59,417 bases of DNA from SFWF01 sp045539095 (GCA_045539095.1 JAZQER010000026.1:1-59417); one strand, 5' to 3'. Numbered from the stretch's first letter, positions 41,649 to 50,049 are shown. Notes: a model not told the origin generated them from the sequence alone. Numbers and translations: made by a program.

Positions 41649-42352
41649 TAACAAAAATAACCGAGTTGCCTCGTATTGAAGTCAAAACTATGTCGCTGGC
41701 ACGAATCTACGCGCAGTATAACGCTTTTTCAGGCACGGTTTTGGAAAACGATTTCTGGGTACAGAAAACAAACGAAAAAATAACCGCCATTATCTCTTTA
41801 GACGGCGGCAGTATGAATGTGTGGTGCGACGGTGCAGACTCGAGCGAGCTTCGCGAATTTATATCGGCGCTTTGTCCGTCGGTGATATTTACCGAATATG
41901 AAAACGCGAATCCGCTCGGAATAAAACCCGACCGAATTCGTAATATGCTGACAAAAAGGGTTCATTTTTCTCCCTTTGAGGTTGAGCAGTTCAGTCTGCG
42001 TGAGCTTTATGACGGTCTTGACCGCGGCAGTGATGTTGACATTCATCTACCCGATTTTGAGGTGTTCGCGCCCGATGTTTCGCACAGACTGCGCCACAAT
42101 GCCGCAAGAGCTGTGGTAAAAGATTGCGGCGCAGCCCTCGCCTTTACATACTTTGGCGGCGCGGTTATGTCAGGAATTGCTTTATCACCCGAATACCGCG
42201 GAAAGGGTCTTGGCAAGGCTCTGCTCTCGGAACTTCTTTCCCGCTGTGACGGTGACTTTTTCGTTGCGGCTAATGAACAAAACACAAAATTTTATCTTCG
42301 AAACGGTTTTGAGCTCTCGGGCAAGATATGTTTCGGAAAACAGGAGATATAA
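41645..42352 (+). CDS. GNAT-family N-acetyltransferase
   Basis: A 235-residue protein whose C-terminal half is a GNAT domain: GGAVMSGIALSPEYRGKGLGKALLSELL near residue 175 carries the acetyl-CoA loop (RGKGLGKAL), followed by NEQNTKFYLRNGFELSGK. The N-terminal half, with a vestigial GNAT-like fold, is also seen in other two-domain family members. ATG 41645 overlaps the stop of the upstream peptidase (ATGATAA), and the stop abuts the next ATG. Substrate unknown; the operon suggests peptides or amino acids. Confidence 0.85.
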   Translation: MITKITELPRIEVKTMSLARIYAQYNAFSGTVLENDFWVQKTNEKITAIISLDGGSMNVWCDGADSSELREFISALCPSVIFTEYENANPLGIKPDRIRNMLTKRVHFSPFEVEQFSLRELYDGLDRGSDVDIHLPDFEVFAPDVSHRLRHNAARAVVKDCGAALAFTYFGGAVMSGIALSPEYRGKGLGKALLSELLSRCDGDFFVAANEQNTKFYLRNGFELSGKICFGKQEI

Positions 42353-43642
42353 ATGAAGGATTTTTTTAATATTGACGAGCGCCTATTGGCATTGGATGAA
42401 AAAGCACGGGAGATGTGCGCGCCCGTATTCGCGAAAATTGACGAAATCACCCGATACAATCAGCACAAAATGCTGGCTGCTTTTATAAATAACGGAGTGA
42501 GCGAAACACATCTTGGCATTTCAACAGGCTATGGCTACGGAGATGTAGGTCGGGACAAGCTTGAACAGGTCTTTGCCGAGGCTGTAGGTGCTGAGGATTC
42601 GCTCATCCGTCACAATTTTGTTTCGGGCACTCATACTCTGACCGTTATGCTTTTCGGCGTGCTTCGCCCCGGAGACAGCATGCTCTCTCTTACAGGCAGA
42701 CCTTACGATACCCTTATCGGCGTGCTCGGAATAGACGAACCGTGTGAAGGTTCACTTGCAGATTTCGGCATAAATTATAATCAGGTCGAACTTGATAACA
42801 ATGGCGAGCCGAATATTGATGATATAAAAGCCGAGCTTTCTAAAAAGCATTACAAGGTGGCCTACATACAGCGTTCCCGCGGCTACAGTCTGCGCCCGTC
42901 GCTTACTGTAGAAAAAATAGGTGAGCTTTGTAAAGCGGTCAAAGAGGTATCACCCGATACCCTTATCCTTGTTGATAACTGTTACGGTGAATTTGTCGAA
43001 AAATGTGAGCCTACGAGCGTGGGAGCAGACCTTATTGCAGGCTCACTCATCAAAAATCCGGGCGGCGGTATTGCGCCTACAGGCGGTTATATTGCCGGTA
43101 GACATGACCTTGTTGAGCTTTGCGGATACAGACTTACAGCCCCCGGTGTCGGACGCGAGGTCGGTGCTTCTCTCGGTCATAACAGAGAGCTTTATATGGG
43201 ACTCTTCGCGGCTCCCCATACAGTGGGAGAAGCGTTAAAGTCGGCTGTTTTTGCCGCCGCGCTCTTCAATCTGCTCGGCTATGAAGCAACCCCTTCGTTC
43301 GATGCTCCACGTGCCGATATTATTGAAAGCGTACTGCTAAAAACACCCGAAGCCCTTGTAGCTTTCTGTCAGGGTATGCAAAAGGGTGCTCCTGTAGACA
43401 GTTTTGTCGTTCCTGAGGCTTGGGATATGCCGGGATATGACGATAAGGTCATTATGGCGGCAGGCGCCTTTACCCTTGGCGCTTCTATCGGGCTTTCGGC
43501 TGGCGCACCGCTCCGCGGGCCCTTTGCCGCGTGGCTACAGGGCGGTCTCAATTTTCATAGCGCCGAAGCCGGTATACTTCTTGCCGCCCAGAGTATGCTT
43601 GACAAAGGAATATTAAAGTTGGAGGACATCTGCAATGGATAA
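42353..43642 (+). CDS. ynbB: YnbB-type methionine gamma-lyase family protein (PLP; 'aluminium resistance' protein)
   Basis: A 429-residue PLP-dependent enzyme of Pfam PF06838. Characteristic blocks are ETHLGISTGYGYGDVGRD near residue 52, IRHNFVSGTHTLTVML near 85, VDNCYGEFVE near 204 and the PLP-lysine loop AGSLIKNPGGGIAPTGGYIAG near 230. Despite old names, the physiological reaction is unsettled; C-S lyase activity on sulfur amino acids is the usual inference. It starts one base after the GNAT gene and overlaps the next gene by eight bases. Confidence 0.9.
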   Translation: MKDFFNIDERLLALDEKAREMCAPVFAKIDEITRYNQHKMLAAFINNGVSETHLGISTGYGYGDVGRDKLEQVFAEAVGAEDSLIRHNFVSGTHTLTVMLFGVLRPGDSMLSLTGRPYDTLIGVLGIDEPCEGSLADFGINYNQVELDNNGEPNIDDIKAELSKKHYKVAYIQRSRGYSLRPSLTVEKIGELCKAVKEVSPDTLILVDNCYGEFVEKCEPTSVGADLIAGSLIKNPGGGIAPTGGYIAGRHDLVELCGYRLTAPGVGREVGASLGHNRELYMGLFAAPHTVGEALKSAVFAAALFNLLGYEATPSFDAPRADIIESVLLKTPEALVAFCQGMQKGAPVDSFVVPEAWDMPGYDDKVIMAAGAFTLGASIGLSAGAPLRGPFAAWLQGGLNFHSAEAGILLAAQSMLDKGILKLEDICNG

Positions 43643-44303
43643 GATATCACCCCACAAGGCTTTATCCCTTTTGGCGCTTCCCGCAGGCTTCGTTTTTGCC
43701 TATCCGTTTGAGATATCGACCGATACTATGAAGGTGGGCTACAAGATGGTCTCTTTTGATACCGGTAAGGTATCAAATGTGACAAGAAGTATTTATACCC
43801 TCACAAAATTCGGTTCGGAATATAAGACTTTCGACAGTAAAATAAAGAATTTTATCTACTGCCACTCGGCGCTGCTCGATGACGGCAGGCTTTTTGTGGC
43901 CGAAGAGGATGGAAGCGCTATGCTTTTTGATTTTGACACAAAACCCGTTTGGGAAGGAAGACTTGCCTACGGAGGCGTGGCTCCGTCCTGTATTGCCGCG
44001 GTTGGTGAGACCCTTTGGGCAGCATACAAAGATCGGAACACCCTCGTAAGATACAACGTTAACTCTATGCGTGAAGAGCTTCGTATCGGTGGCAGCTCAT
44101 CCCCATTTCAGGGTCCTTGCTCAATATTCCCTGCCGGCACTAAGCTTTTCGTCTGCAACTCCGACAGCATGGATATATGGAAAATAGATACCACCAATTA
44201 TACCACCGAGCTATACTACCAGTTTGAAGAGCCCGTATATGATTATAAGTTCATCGACAAGTACGAGATAGCCTGTCTTGAGTCGGGAATATATCTGCTG
44301 TAG
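43635..44303 (+). CDS. Uncharacterised protein coupled to ynbB (propeller-like)
   Basis: A 222-residue protein I do not recognise. It has no signal peptide or long hydrophobic segment. The second half shows repeated beta-strand blades with aromatic-acidic ends (LLDDGRLFVAEEDGSAMLFDF, VGETLWAAYKDRNTLVRYN, AGTKLFVCNSDSMDIWKID, KYEIACLESGIYLL), about 40 residues apart, as in WD/NHL-type propellers but with too few blades for a closed single chain. It overlaps ynbB by eight bases, so the two are probably translated together. Its TAG stop begins the first of two tandem-repeat arrays. Confidence 0.8.
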   Translation: MDKISPHKALSLLALPAGFVFAYPFEISTDTMKVGYKMVSFDTGKVSNVTRSIYTLTKFGSEYKTFDSKIKNFIYCHSALLDDGRLFVAEEDGSAMLFDFDTKPVWEGRLAYGGVAPSCIAAVGETLWAAYKDRNTLVRYNVNSMREELRIGGSSSPFQGPCSIFPAGTKLFVCNSDSMDIWKIDTTNYTTELYYQFEEPVYDYKFIDKYEIACLESGIYLL

Positions 44304-44349
44304 TCAAAAACAACTACTCTAGTCAAAAACAACTACTCTAGTCAAAAAG
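44301..44349 (+). repeat. 19-bp tandem repeat, about 2.5 copies
   Basis: Units of TAGTCAAAAACAACTACTC start at 44301, 44320 and 44339; the third is cut after about 10 bases. Each unit contains a GTAGT/ACTAC inverted element across its junction. The first TAG is the stop codon of the upstream gene. Confidence 0.9.
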
Positions 44350-44418
44350 GAAAGACTGTTCACAGAGGAAAGAGAAAGACTATGCACAGAGGAAAGGAAA
44401 GACTATGCACAGAGGAAA
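44350..44418 (+). repeat. 23-24-bp tandem repeat, three copies
   Basis: Units of GAAAGACTATGCACAGAGGAA type start at 44350, 44374 and 44397; the first has TGTTC where the others have TATGC. Directly follows the 19-bp array. Purine-rich, non-coding; the AT-rich stretch 44419-44490 shows nothing further. Confidence 0.88.
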
Positions 44419-44494
44419 CCCTACATTATAAAAGAAAATTTAAATATATATATAAATATAATATAAGAGACAATTTTTAATTTTTTATAAAGAT

Positions 44495-44528
44495 CAACAC
44501 CTCGGAGCAAATCCGCCCCGAGGTGTTT
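44495..44528 (+). terminator. Terminator of the murD-ynbB operon
   Basis: ACACCTCGG / CCGAGGTGT stem followed on the plus strand by TTTTATTATA; may also serve pepF in the other direction. Confidence 0.75.
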
Positions 44529-44530
44529 TA

Positions 44531-46225
44531 TTATACATTTTTAATTTTTTCATCGAGCCATTTTTTTATTACCCTTGCGGTATCGAGCAGCGCGCCCTCC
44601 CAATAAGGCGGAGTGAGACCCGCTGTTTTTACAAGGTCCTGGAAGGTTTTTGTGCCCGCACCGTCAACGAATGCGAGATATTTTTTAAACGCCGCTTCCC
44701 TGTTTTTGAGCGACTCAGCAAAGAAGCAGAAGGCAACCGTCTGCGCCATGCAGTAGTCGATATAATATAGCGGATAGAGATAGATATGAAGCTGACGCTG
44801 CCAACCGCCGCCACGATTGTAAAAAGGTAGGTCTGAAAGGTCAAGATGCGGCCTGTACTTGGCTTCAAGCTCGAGCCATACCTTATTTCGCTCTTCGGGA
44901 GTCAGATTTTCATTCTCGTACATTCTATGCTGAAACTCATCGACCATACAGCCGTACGGGATGAAACAGAGGGCATCTGCCGCGTGGTAGTACTCATACC
45001 TCGCTGTATCTTCCTCAAAAAACTTCTCATGCCAAGGAGATGTCAAAAACTCCATCGTCATAGAATGTACCTCACAGGCTTCTATTGTGGGTGAAATATA
45101 TGATGGCAATATACCCTTTCTCGACGCTCTGTAGTATGCAAAGGCGTGTCCTGCTTCGTGGGTCAGGACATCGACATCTCCCGAAGTGCCGTTAAAATTC
45201 GAAAAGATGAAGGGAGCTTTATACTTTGCAAACTCGGTACAGTAGCCACCGGGCGCCTTACCCTCCTTTGAGAGAAGGTCCCAAAGCTCATTTTCACTCA
45301 TAAAGTTTATGAACTCGGCGGTCTCGGGCGACATTTCGCGGTACATTTCTATTCCCGCTTTCAAAATTCCGTCGGAATCGGGATGCGGCTTCACATTTCC
45401 CTCTTTGAACATTACATCGTTATCGTAAAGGTGGAGTTGTTCCACCCCGATACGCTCTTTCTGTTCTGCTTTAAGTCCCGATACTACAGGCACGATATGG
45501 GTCTTTATCTCCTCTCTGAAAGCGGCGACCTCTGTGGGACCATAACAGTTTCTGCCAAGTCGGTCATAACCCATCTGGATAAAATTCTCATAGCCCAGCA
45601 TTCTCGCCTGTTTATTTCTGAGTTTGACAAGCCGATCGTAGAGGGTGTCAAATTCCTCACGGTGGGAATCAAAAAACTCCGCATCCTTTAAAAATGCCTT
45701 TTTACGGATATTTCTGTCATGCGACTGTTTATATTTCCCGAGCATCGGAAGAGGAATAATCTCACCCTCCCACTCTACGGTAGCCGAGGCAAACAGCTTC
45801 TGATATTCCGACTGCAATTTGTTTTCTTCTGCGGCAAGCTCTACTATCTCCGATGAGAAACAACGGACAGCTATCTCGGTATTTATAAACAGAAGCTTGC
45901 CGAAAATATCCTCGAGCTCTGCTCTGAATTTCGAATCGAGCAAAGAACGGTTTATCTGATTAAAAATATCCGAAACAGATGGACCGTTCTCATCAAAAAA
46001 ATCATTCTCGGCTTCATAGAATTTGTCTTTAGTATCTATAGTGTGGCGTACATAGGCAAGCGAGCCCATAGTAGAATATTCCTCACTCAGCGTTTCAGCT
46101 GTTCGGTAGGCATTTGCCGCCTCCTCGGCACTCTTAGCTGAAGAGATCATGTCCTTGACAGAGGAAAGCTCTTGCTTTAAAATATCAATATCAGGGCGGA
46201 CGTAGGGCATTTCGGAAAATTTCAT
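44531..46225 (-). CDS. pepF: Oligoendopeptidase F family (M3) metallopeptidase
   Basis: A cytoplasmic zinc endopeptidase that degrades oligopeptides. The 564-residue protein has the M3 zinc motif in DVLTHEAGHAFAYYRA near residue 355 (HExxH) with the distant Glu in SPTIEACEVHSMTMEFL near 385, and the usual long helical N-terminal part. The length is normal. Single gene, followed on its 5' side by rnpB. With two M42 peptidases nearby, the region is rich in peptide turnover. Confidence 0.93.
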   Translation of the reverse strand: MKFSEMPYVRPDIDILKQELSSVKDMISSAKSAEEAANAYRTAETLSEEYSTMGSLAYVRHTIDTKDKFYEAENDFFDENGPSVSDIFNQINRSLLDSKFRAELEDIFGKLLFINTEIAVRCFSSEIVELAAEENKLQSEYQKLFASATVEWEGEIIPLPMLGKYKQSHDRNIRKKAFLKDAEFFDSHREEFDTLYDRLVKLRNKQARMLGYENFIQMGYDRLGRNCYGPTEVAAFREEIKTHIVPVVSGLKAEQKERIGVEQLHLYDNDVMFKEGNVKPHPDSDGILKAGIEMYREMSPETAEFINFMSENELWDLLSKEGKAPGGYCTEFAKYKAPFIFSNFNGTSGDVDVLTHEAGHAFAYYRASRKGILPSYISPTIEACEVHSMTMEFLTSPWHEKFFEEDTARYEYYHAADALCFIPYGCMVDEFQHRMYENENLTPEERNKVWLELEAKYRPHLDLSDLPFYNRGGGWQRQLHIYLYPLYYIDYCMAQTVAFCFFAESLKNREAAFKKYLAFVDGAGTKTFQDLVKTAGLTPPYWEGALLDTARVIKKWLDEKIKNV

Positions 46226-46245
46226 AACAAACTCCTTAAAAATAT

Positions 46246-46270
46246 AAAAAATCGGGCTTAATGCCCGAAA
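46246..46270 (-). terminator. Terminator of rnpB
   Basis: TCGGGC / GCCCGA with an ATTAA loop, followed on the minus strand by TTTTTTATA. Confidence 0.85.
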
Positions 46271-46279
46271 TGCTTACAA

Positions 46280-46617
46280 TATCTACTCGGTCGATAAGCC
46301 GGGTTCTGTCGCGGACGACTATCTATCTCGACCGACAGTTGCCTGTCGGCTCAAGCCGCTCGTCGAAACACATCGGGCAAATGTATCGTTTCAGTCAGCG
46401 TTGCACCGGATAGGGTTTACAGACGCGAGACGTCTCCGTTCGCGTGGTGAGCTCTTACCTCGCCTTTCCACCCTTACCGAAAAATTCGGCGGTATATCTC
46501 TGTTGCACTATCCCTGAGGTCACCCTCGGCGGCCGTTAGCCGTTATCCTGCCCTGTGGTGCCCGGACTTTCCTCAGACGGTGGTAAAACCCCGTCCGCAG
46601 CCGTCTGACCGAGTAGG
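46280..46617 (-). ncRNA. rnpB: RNase P RNA, bacterial class A
   Basis: Catalytic RNA that trims the 5' ends of pre-tRNAs. Read on the minus strand, the 5' end ACTCGGTC pairs with GACCGAGT at the 3' end to form helix P1. Conserved core elements follow in order: GAGGAAAGTCCGGGC near the 5' end, GCAGGATAACGGCTAACGGCC, AGGGTGGAAAGGCGAGGTAAGAGC split over P7-P11, and ACAGAACCCGGCTTAT near the 3' end. A good promoter and terminator flank it. Ends are good to a few bases. Confidence 0.96.
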
Positions 46618-46622
46618 ATTAT

Positions 46623-46651
46623 ATAATAGCACATTATTCTCCATTTGTCAA
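46623..46651 (-). promoter_or_regulatory. Promoter of rnpB
   Basis: On the minus strand TTGACA (46651-46646), 17 bases, TATTAT (46628-46623), about six bases before the mature 5' end, so the RNA probably starts without long trimming. Confidence 0.75.
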
Positions 46652-46695
46652 AGCAGATAAGCTTTGTATTATTTTTTTACAAAAAGAGGCATTTT

Positions 46696-47556
46696 ATGAA
46701 TATCCTTGTACCCGACTATTATAATAACTTCAAATGCATTGCCGAGCGGTGCCGCCACAACTGCTGTATCGGTTGGGAAATAGATATTGACGAGGATACC
46801 CTCTCTCTTTATGAAAATATAAGCGGCAGTCTTGGAAAAAGGCTTAAAGATAATATTGCTCACGATGAATGTCCTCATTTTATTTTACAGGAGCACGACC
46901 GCTGTCCCTTTTTAAATGATAAGGGGCTTTGCGATATTATAACCGAGCTCGGTGATGGCGCCTTATGTGACATCTGCGCCGACCACCCGAGGTACAGAAA
47001 TTACTTTGCCGACCGACTTGAAATGGGACTTGGGCTCTCTTGCGAAGAAGCCGCAAGAATAATACTCTCAAAAAAAGATAAGACCGTACTTGTCGATATT
47101 GATAGCGGCGAACCTATGGATGTCTACCCCGAAAGGCAAAAAATAATAGACCTTTTGCAGGACAGGTCTATCCCCTTTTCTGACAGGCTTTTAAAGCTTT
47201 ACCCGAAAAGCGACAAAAACTATTATGAACTTTATTCTTCTCTTGAACGGTTAGACAACGAATGGGATAAATATCTTGAACTTTTAAAGACCAGGACTTA
47301 CAATACACTACCCGAATGGGACACTCTTTTTGAGCAGTTGGCAGTCTGTTTTGTTCTTCGTCATACATCAGAGGATCTTCAAAATGGTGTTTTGTTCTCA
47401 ACTCATGCGGTTTACATAATACGTAAAATTTGTGCCGCCATAAAGCAGAAAAACGGCGTCCTCTCCTTTTCTGACATTCTCAACGTCTGCCGAATGTATT
47501 CAAGCGAGATAGAATATTCGGATGAGAATGTGGAAATCATTTCTGAGAATTTGTAG
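46696..47556 (+). CDS. fliB: FliB-like flagellin lysine-N-methylase
   Basis: A 286-residue protein with the cysteine cluster FKCIAERCRHNCCIGWEIDIDE near residue 11, then HDRCPFLNDKGLCDII and ALCDICADHPRYRN, the signature of FliB-type proteins that methylate flagellin lysines with SAM and probably use an iron-sulfur cluster. ATG 46696 is preceded by AAAGAGG; the open frame back to 46645 reaches the rnpB promoter. No flagellar genes lie in the window, so target and motility are unproven. Confidence 0.85.
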   Translation: MNILVPDYYNNFKCIAERCRHNCCIGWEIDIDEDTLSLYENISGSLGKRLKDNIAHDECPHFILQEHDRCPFLNDKGLCDIITELGDGALCDICADHPRYRNYFADRLEMGLGLSCEEAARIILSKKDKTVLVDIDSGEPMDVYPERQKIIDLLQDRSIPFSDRLLKLYPKSDKNYYELYSSLERLDNEWDKYLELLKTRTYNTLPEWDTLFEQLAVCFVLRHTSEDLQNGVLFSTHAVYIIRKICAAIKQKNGVLSFSDILNVCRMYSSEIEYSDENVEIISENL

Positions 47557-47565
47557 GTGATGTGT

Positions 47566-47778
47566 ATGAGAAAAATTCTATCAGGCAGATTAAAAGCGCT
47601 CAGAAAAGAAAAAGGATATACGCAAGGACAGGTTGCTATCTATTGTGATATCACCGAGAAAACATATCAGAATTACTAACTTATGACACGCGAGCCTAAA
47701 ATTGAAATTTTGATAAGAATTGCAGATTTTTATAAAGTTTCTTTAGATTATTTGGTAGGTAGAACCGATAATAGGTAA
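47566..47778 (+). pseudogene. XRE-family transcriptional regulator broken by one in-frame stop
   Basis: Reads MRKILSGRLKALRKEKGYTQ, then VAIYCDITEKTYQNY, a TAA at 47677-47679, and continues in the same frame with LMTREPKIEILIRIADFY, VSLDYLVGRTDNR and a stop at 47776. The family normally has YQNYE at the break, so one GAA to TAA change explains it. The rest of the 70-codon frame is intact, which points to recent loss, a base error, or rare readthrough. A short remnant of 37 residues covers only the first helices of the HTH. Lies nine bases after fliB. Confidence 0.88.
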
Positions 47779-47797
47779 AAGCAAAAATCAAGGATTT

Positions 47798-47979
47798 CGG
47801 AACGTACTCTTAAGGATAAATTGGTTTTGGAACAAAACTGCAAAGCACCTAAAAAAGATAAACTTTAGTGGGATAAATTGCGAAAAGACACGGTAATGCT
47901 GACGCATACCGTGTCTTTTTAACACATTAGACCGCAAAAATTTGCTTTTTAGGCATTTTGTCCTTAAGAGTACGTTCCG
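47798..47979. repeat. Inverted repeat with perfect 19-bp arms flanking 144 bases
   Basis: CGGAACGTACTCTTAAGGA at 47798-47816 and its exact complement at 47961-47979. Similarity continues inward past one mismatch (A/C-AAA, later CCTAAAAA). Read toward the centre, each arm encodes ERTLKDK in one frame. The right arm abuts the glgB stop codon. The centre holds a strong terminator hairpin. The 47557-47979 gap between fliB and glgB is therefore accounted for by the XRE pseudogene, this element and the terminator. Confidence 0.85.
47883..47920. terminator. Terminator between the inverted-repeat arms
   Basis: AAAAGACACGGTA / TACCGTGTCTTTTT stem with an 11-base loop; symmetric, so it can end transcripts from fliB and from glgB. 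Confidence 0.88.
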
Positions 47980-49971
47980 TTAAGCCTTGCTTTTCTTTTT
48001 AAAAACGATTGCGCTGCGGTTTGGCAGGTAGCAATTAAAGCCTTTCCATTTTGCGGGGGTGGTATAGGCTTTATATTCAATTTTTGTATTTACTCTGTCA
48101 AAGCCGCCGAAAACGCCGTCATCGGACGAGAGAACTATTTCATACATACCTCCTTTAGAAGTCGGAATGAAATATCCGTCGAAGGATTTTGTGGGGTGGA
48201 AGTTAAAGGCAAAAACATAGTCGCCTTTTGTGTATATCAGTATTTTATCGTCCTCGTGAAGCCAACGGTTGACCGCCTTTTTCTCAAGCAGTTTGCCCTC
48301 TTTCAGCAGCTTTATCATTGCCTTATCGAAGTCGTTAAGCTCTCTGTATCTAAGATTCTCGTTGTCAACAAGGCTCCACTGTCTGCGACAATAGTGATAG
48401 CTCCAGCCGTTGCCCTCTCGGGGGAAATCTATCCACTCGGGGTGTCCGAACTCGTTACCCATAAAGTTGAGATATCCCTCGCCTGCAAGTGACGCTGTTA
48501 TCAGTCTTATCATTTTATGAAGGGCAATACCGCGGTCGACTACGGGGCTGCCGCCGAACTTTTGCATACTATGATACATTTCAGCATCACACAGACGGAA
48601 CATTATTGTCTTATCGCCGACGAGCGCTTGATCGTGGCTTTCGGCATAACCGATATTCTTTTCTTTCGGACGGCGGGAATTAAGCTCCCACCATAGGTAA
48701 CCCATATTCCAGTCTTCGTCCGCGCTCTCCTTGATAGTCTTTATCCAGAGGTCGGGCACACCCATTGAAAGTCGGTAATCGAAGCCGATGCCGCCGTCAG
48801 CAATCTTCAGACACATACCCGGCATACCCGACATATCCTCGGCTATAGTAAGCGCGTTCTTATTGACCTTATGAATAAGCTCATTTGCAAGCTGCAGATA
48901 AGTGACCGCTTCGACATCGGTATTAAGTGAAAAATACATATCATAGCTTGAAAATGCGCTGCCTAGACCGTGGTCGTGATAGAGCATTGAGGTCACTCCG
49001 TCAAAACGGAAACCGTCGAAATGAAAAACCTCCATCCAATACTTCAGGTTTGATAAAAGAAAGTGCAAAACTTCGTTTTTGGCGTAGTTAAACAGCTTTG
49101 TGCCCCAAGCTGAATGGTCGCCGCGTCCGCCCTCGTGAAAAAACTGATAAACAGTACCGTCAAACTCGTTTATTCCCTCGTTTGTATTTTTCACCGCGTG
49201 AGAATGAACGACATCAAGCAGAACAGTAATGCCCATACTGTGGGCGGTGTTTATAAGCTCCTTAAGCTCGCTACTGTTACCGTATTTTGATGATGCGGCA
49301 AAGAAGTTTGACACCTGATAGCCGAACGAGCCGTAATAGGGGTGCTCCATTACCGCCATTATCTGTATGGTATTATAGCCAAGCTCTTTTATTCTCGGCA
49401 GGGTATACTTTCTAAACTCCTCATATGTGCCGATGTGTCCGTGCTCCTGCGCCATACCGATATGGCACTCATAGATAAAGGGTGTTTTTTCAGGAACAAA
49501 GCCGTCGTCTGTCCAATCAAAACTGCCCATAGTATCCTCTATTTCGGCGCACCAAAGGTATGTCACAGGGTCCTGTACAACGCGGGTCGCATAGAGCGGA
49601 ATGCGGCGGAGCATATTCCCGCCGTGCCAGACTATCGCCTGAACCTTTTGTCCCTCACAGAGAGCATCCTTCCCCTCTAAGTATATCTCGAAAACACCGT
49701 TTTCGATACGGGTCATAGGGTGACTGTCAAGGTTCCAACCGTTAAAGTCACCTGTGAGGAACATAGCGTCGGCGGCAGGCGCCCATTCTCGATACACCCA
49801 ACCGTTATCAGTGCGGTGAAATCCAAAATACTTATAGCCGTCGGCAAAATCGACAAGACTTCCTCGCTTACCTACAAGCTCACACTTTTTTGTTTTATAA
49901 AGATCCATACGGAGCTCGATATCTTTTTCAAAGGGTAAAAGATACGGGTCGATCTCGAATATTTTCAGCAT
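47980..49971 (-). CDS. glgB: 1,4-alpha-glucan branching enzyme, eukaryote-like GH13_8 type
   Basis: Introduces alpha-1,6 branches into glycogen. The 663-residue protein starts with a short helical lead (FEIDPYLLPFEKDIELR), a CBM48 domain (GWVYREWAPAADAMFLTGDFNGWN) and the GH13 barrel: IQIMAVMEHPYYGSFGYQV, LLDVVHSHAVKN, FHFDGFRFDGVTSM (catalytic Asp), ALTIAEDMSGMPG (Glu) and YAESHDQALVGDKT (Asp). The lead sequence and the ESHDQ block are those of the GH13_8 group shared with plants, animals and some Clostridia/Bacteroidetes, unlike the classical GH13_9 GlgB. No other glycogen genes are adjacent. Confidence 0.92.
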   Translation of the reverse strand: MLKIFEIDPYLLPFEKDIELRMDLYKTKKCELVGKRGSLVDFADGYKYFGFHRTDNGWVYREWAPAADAMFLTGDFNGWNLDSHPMTRIENGVFEIYLEGKDALCEGQKVQAIVWHGGNMLRRIPLYATRVVQDPVTYLWCAEIEDTMGSFDWTDDGFVPEKTPFIYECHIGMAQEHGHIGTYEEFRKYTLPRIKELGYNTIQIMAVMEHPYYGSFGYQVSNFFAASSKYGNSSELKELINTAHSMGITVLLDVVHSHAVKNTNEGINEFDGTVYQFFHEGGRGDHSAWGTKLFNYAKNEVLHFLLSNLKYWMEVFHFDGFRFDGVTSMLYHDHGLGSAFSSYDMYFSLNTDVEAVTYLQLANELIHKVNKNALTIAEDMSGMPGMCLKIADGGIGFDYRLSMGVPDLWIKTIKESADEDWNMGYLWWELNSRRPKEKNIGYAESHDQALVGDKTIMFRLCDAEMYHSMQKFGGSPVVDRGIALHKMIRLITASLAGEGYLNFMGNEFGHPEWIDFPREGNGWSYHYCRRQWSLVDNENLRYRELNDFDKAMIKLLKEGKLLEKKAVNRWLHEDDKILIYTKGDYVFAFNFHPTKSFDGYFIPTSKGGMYEIVLSSDDGVFGGFDRVNTKIEYKAYTTPAKWKGFNCYLPNRSAIVFKKKSKA

Positions 49972-50014
49972 TTATAGAATCTTCCTTTTTTCGACAAGTT
50001 ATATTTACATTCAA

Positions 50015-50038
50015 GAGGCACCCGTTGGCGGGTGCCTC
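50015..50038 (-). terminator. Hairpin after the EF-G-like gene
   Basis: GAGGCACCCG / CGGGTGCCTC with a four-base loop, 12 bases past the stop. The following T run on the minus strand is poor (TTGAATG), so it may be a weak terminator or a 3' stabiliser. Confidence 0.6.
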
Positions 50039-50049
50039 AGAAACTTTTT

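Noticed and set aside
44301..44418. Repeats considered as a CRISPR array
   Set aside because: Units are directly adjacent with no unique spacers, and there are two different unit lengths; no cas genes are nearby.
46645..46695. N-terminal extension of the FliB-like protein
   Set aside because: Overlaps the rnpB promoter, is not part of the family, and the ATG at 46696 has a good ribosome binding site.
47557..47979. Insertion sequence remnant between fliB and glgB
   Set aside because: Inverted arms exist, but the centre holds no transposase fragment and I see no target-site duplication; kept only as an inverted repeat.
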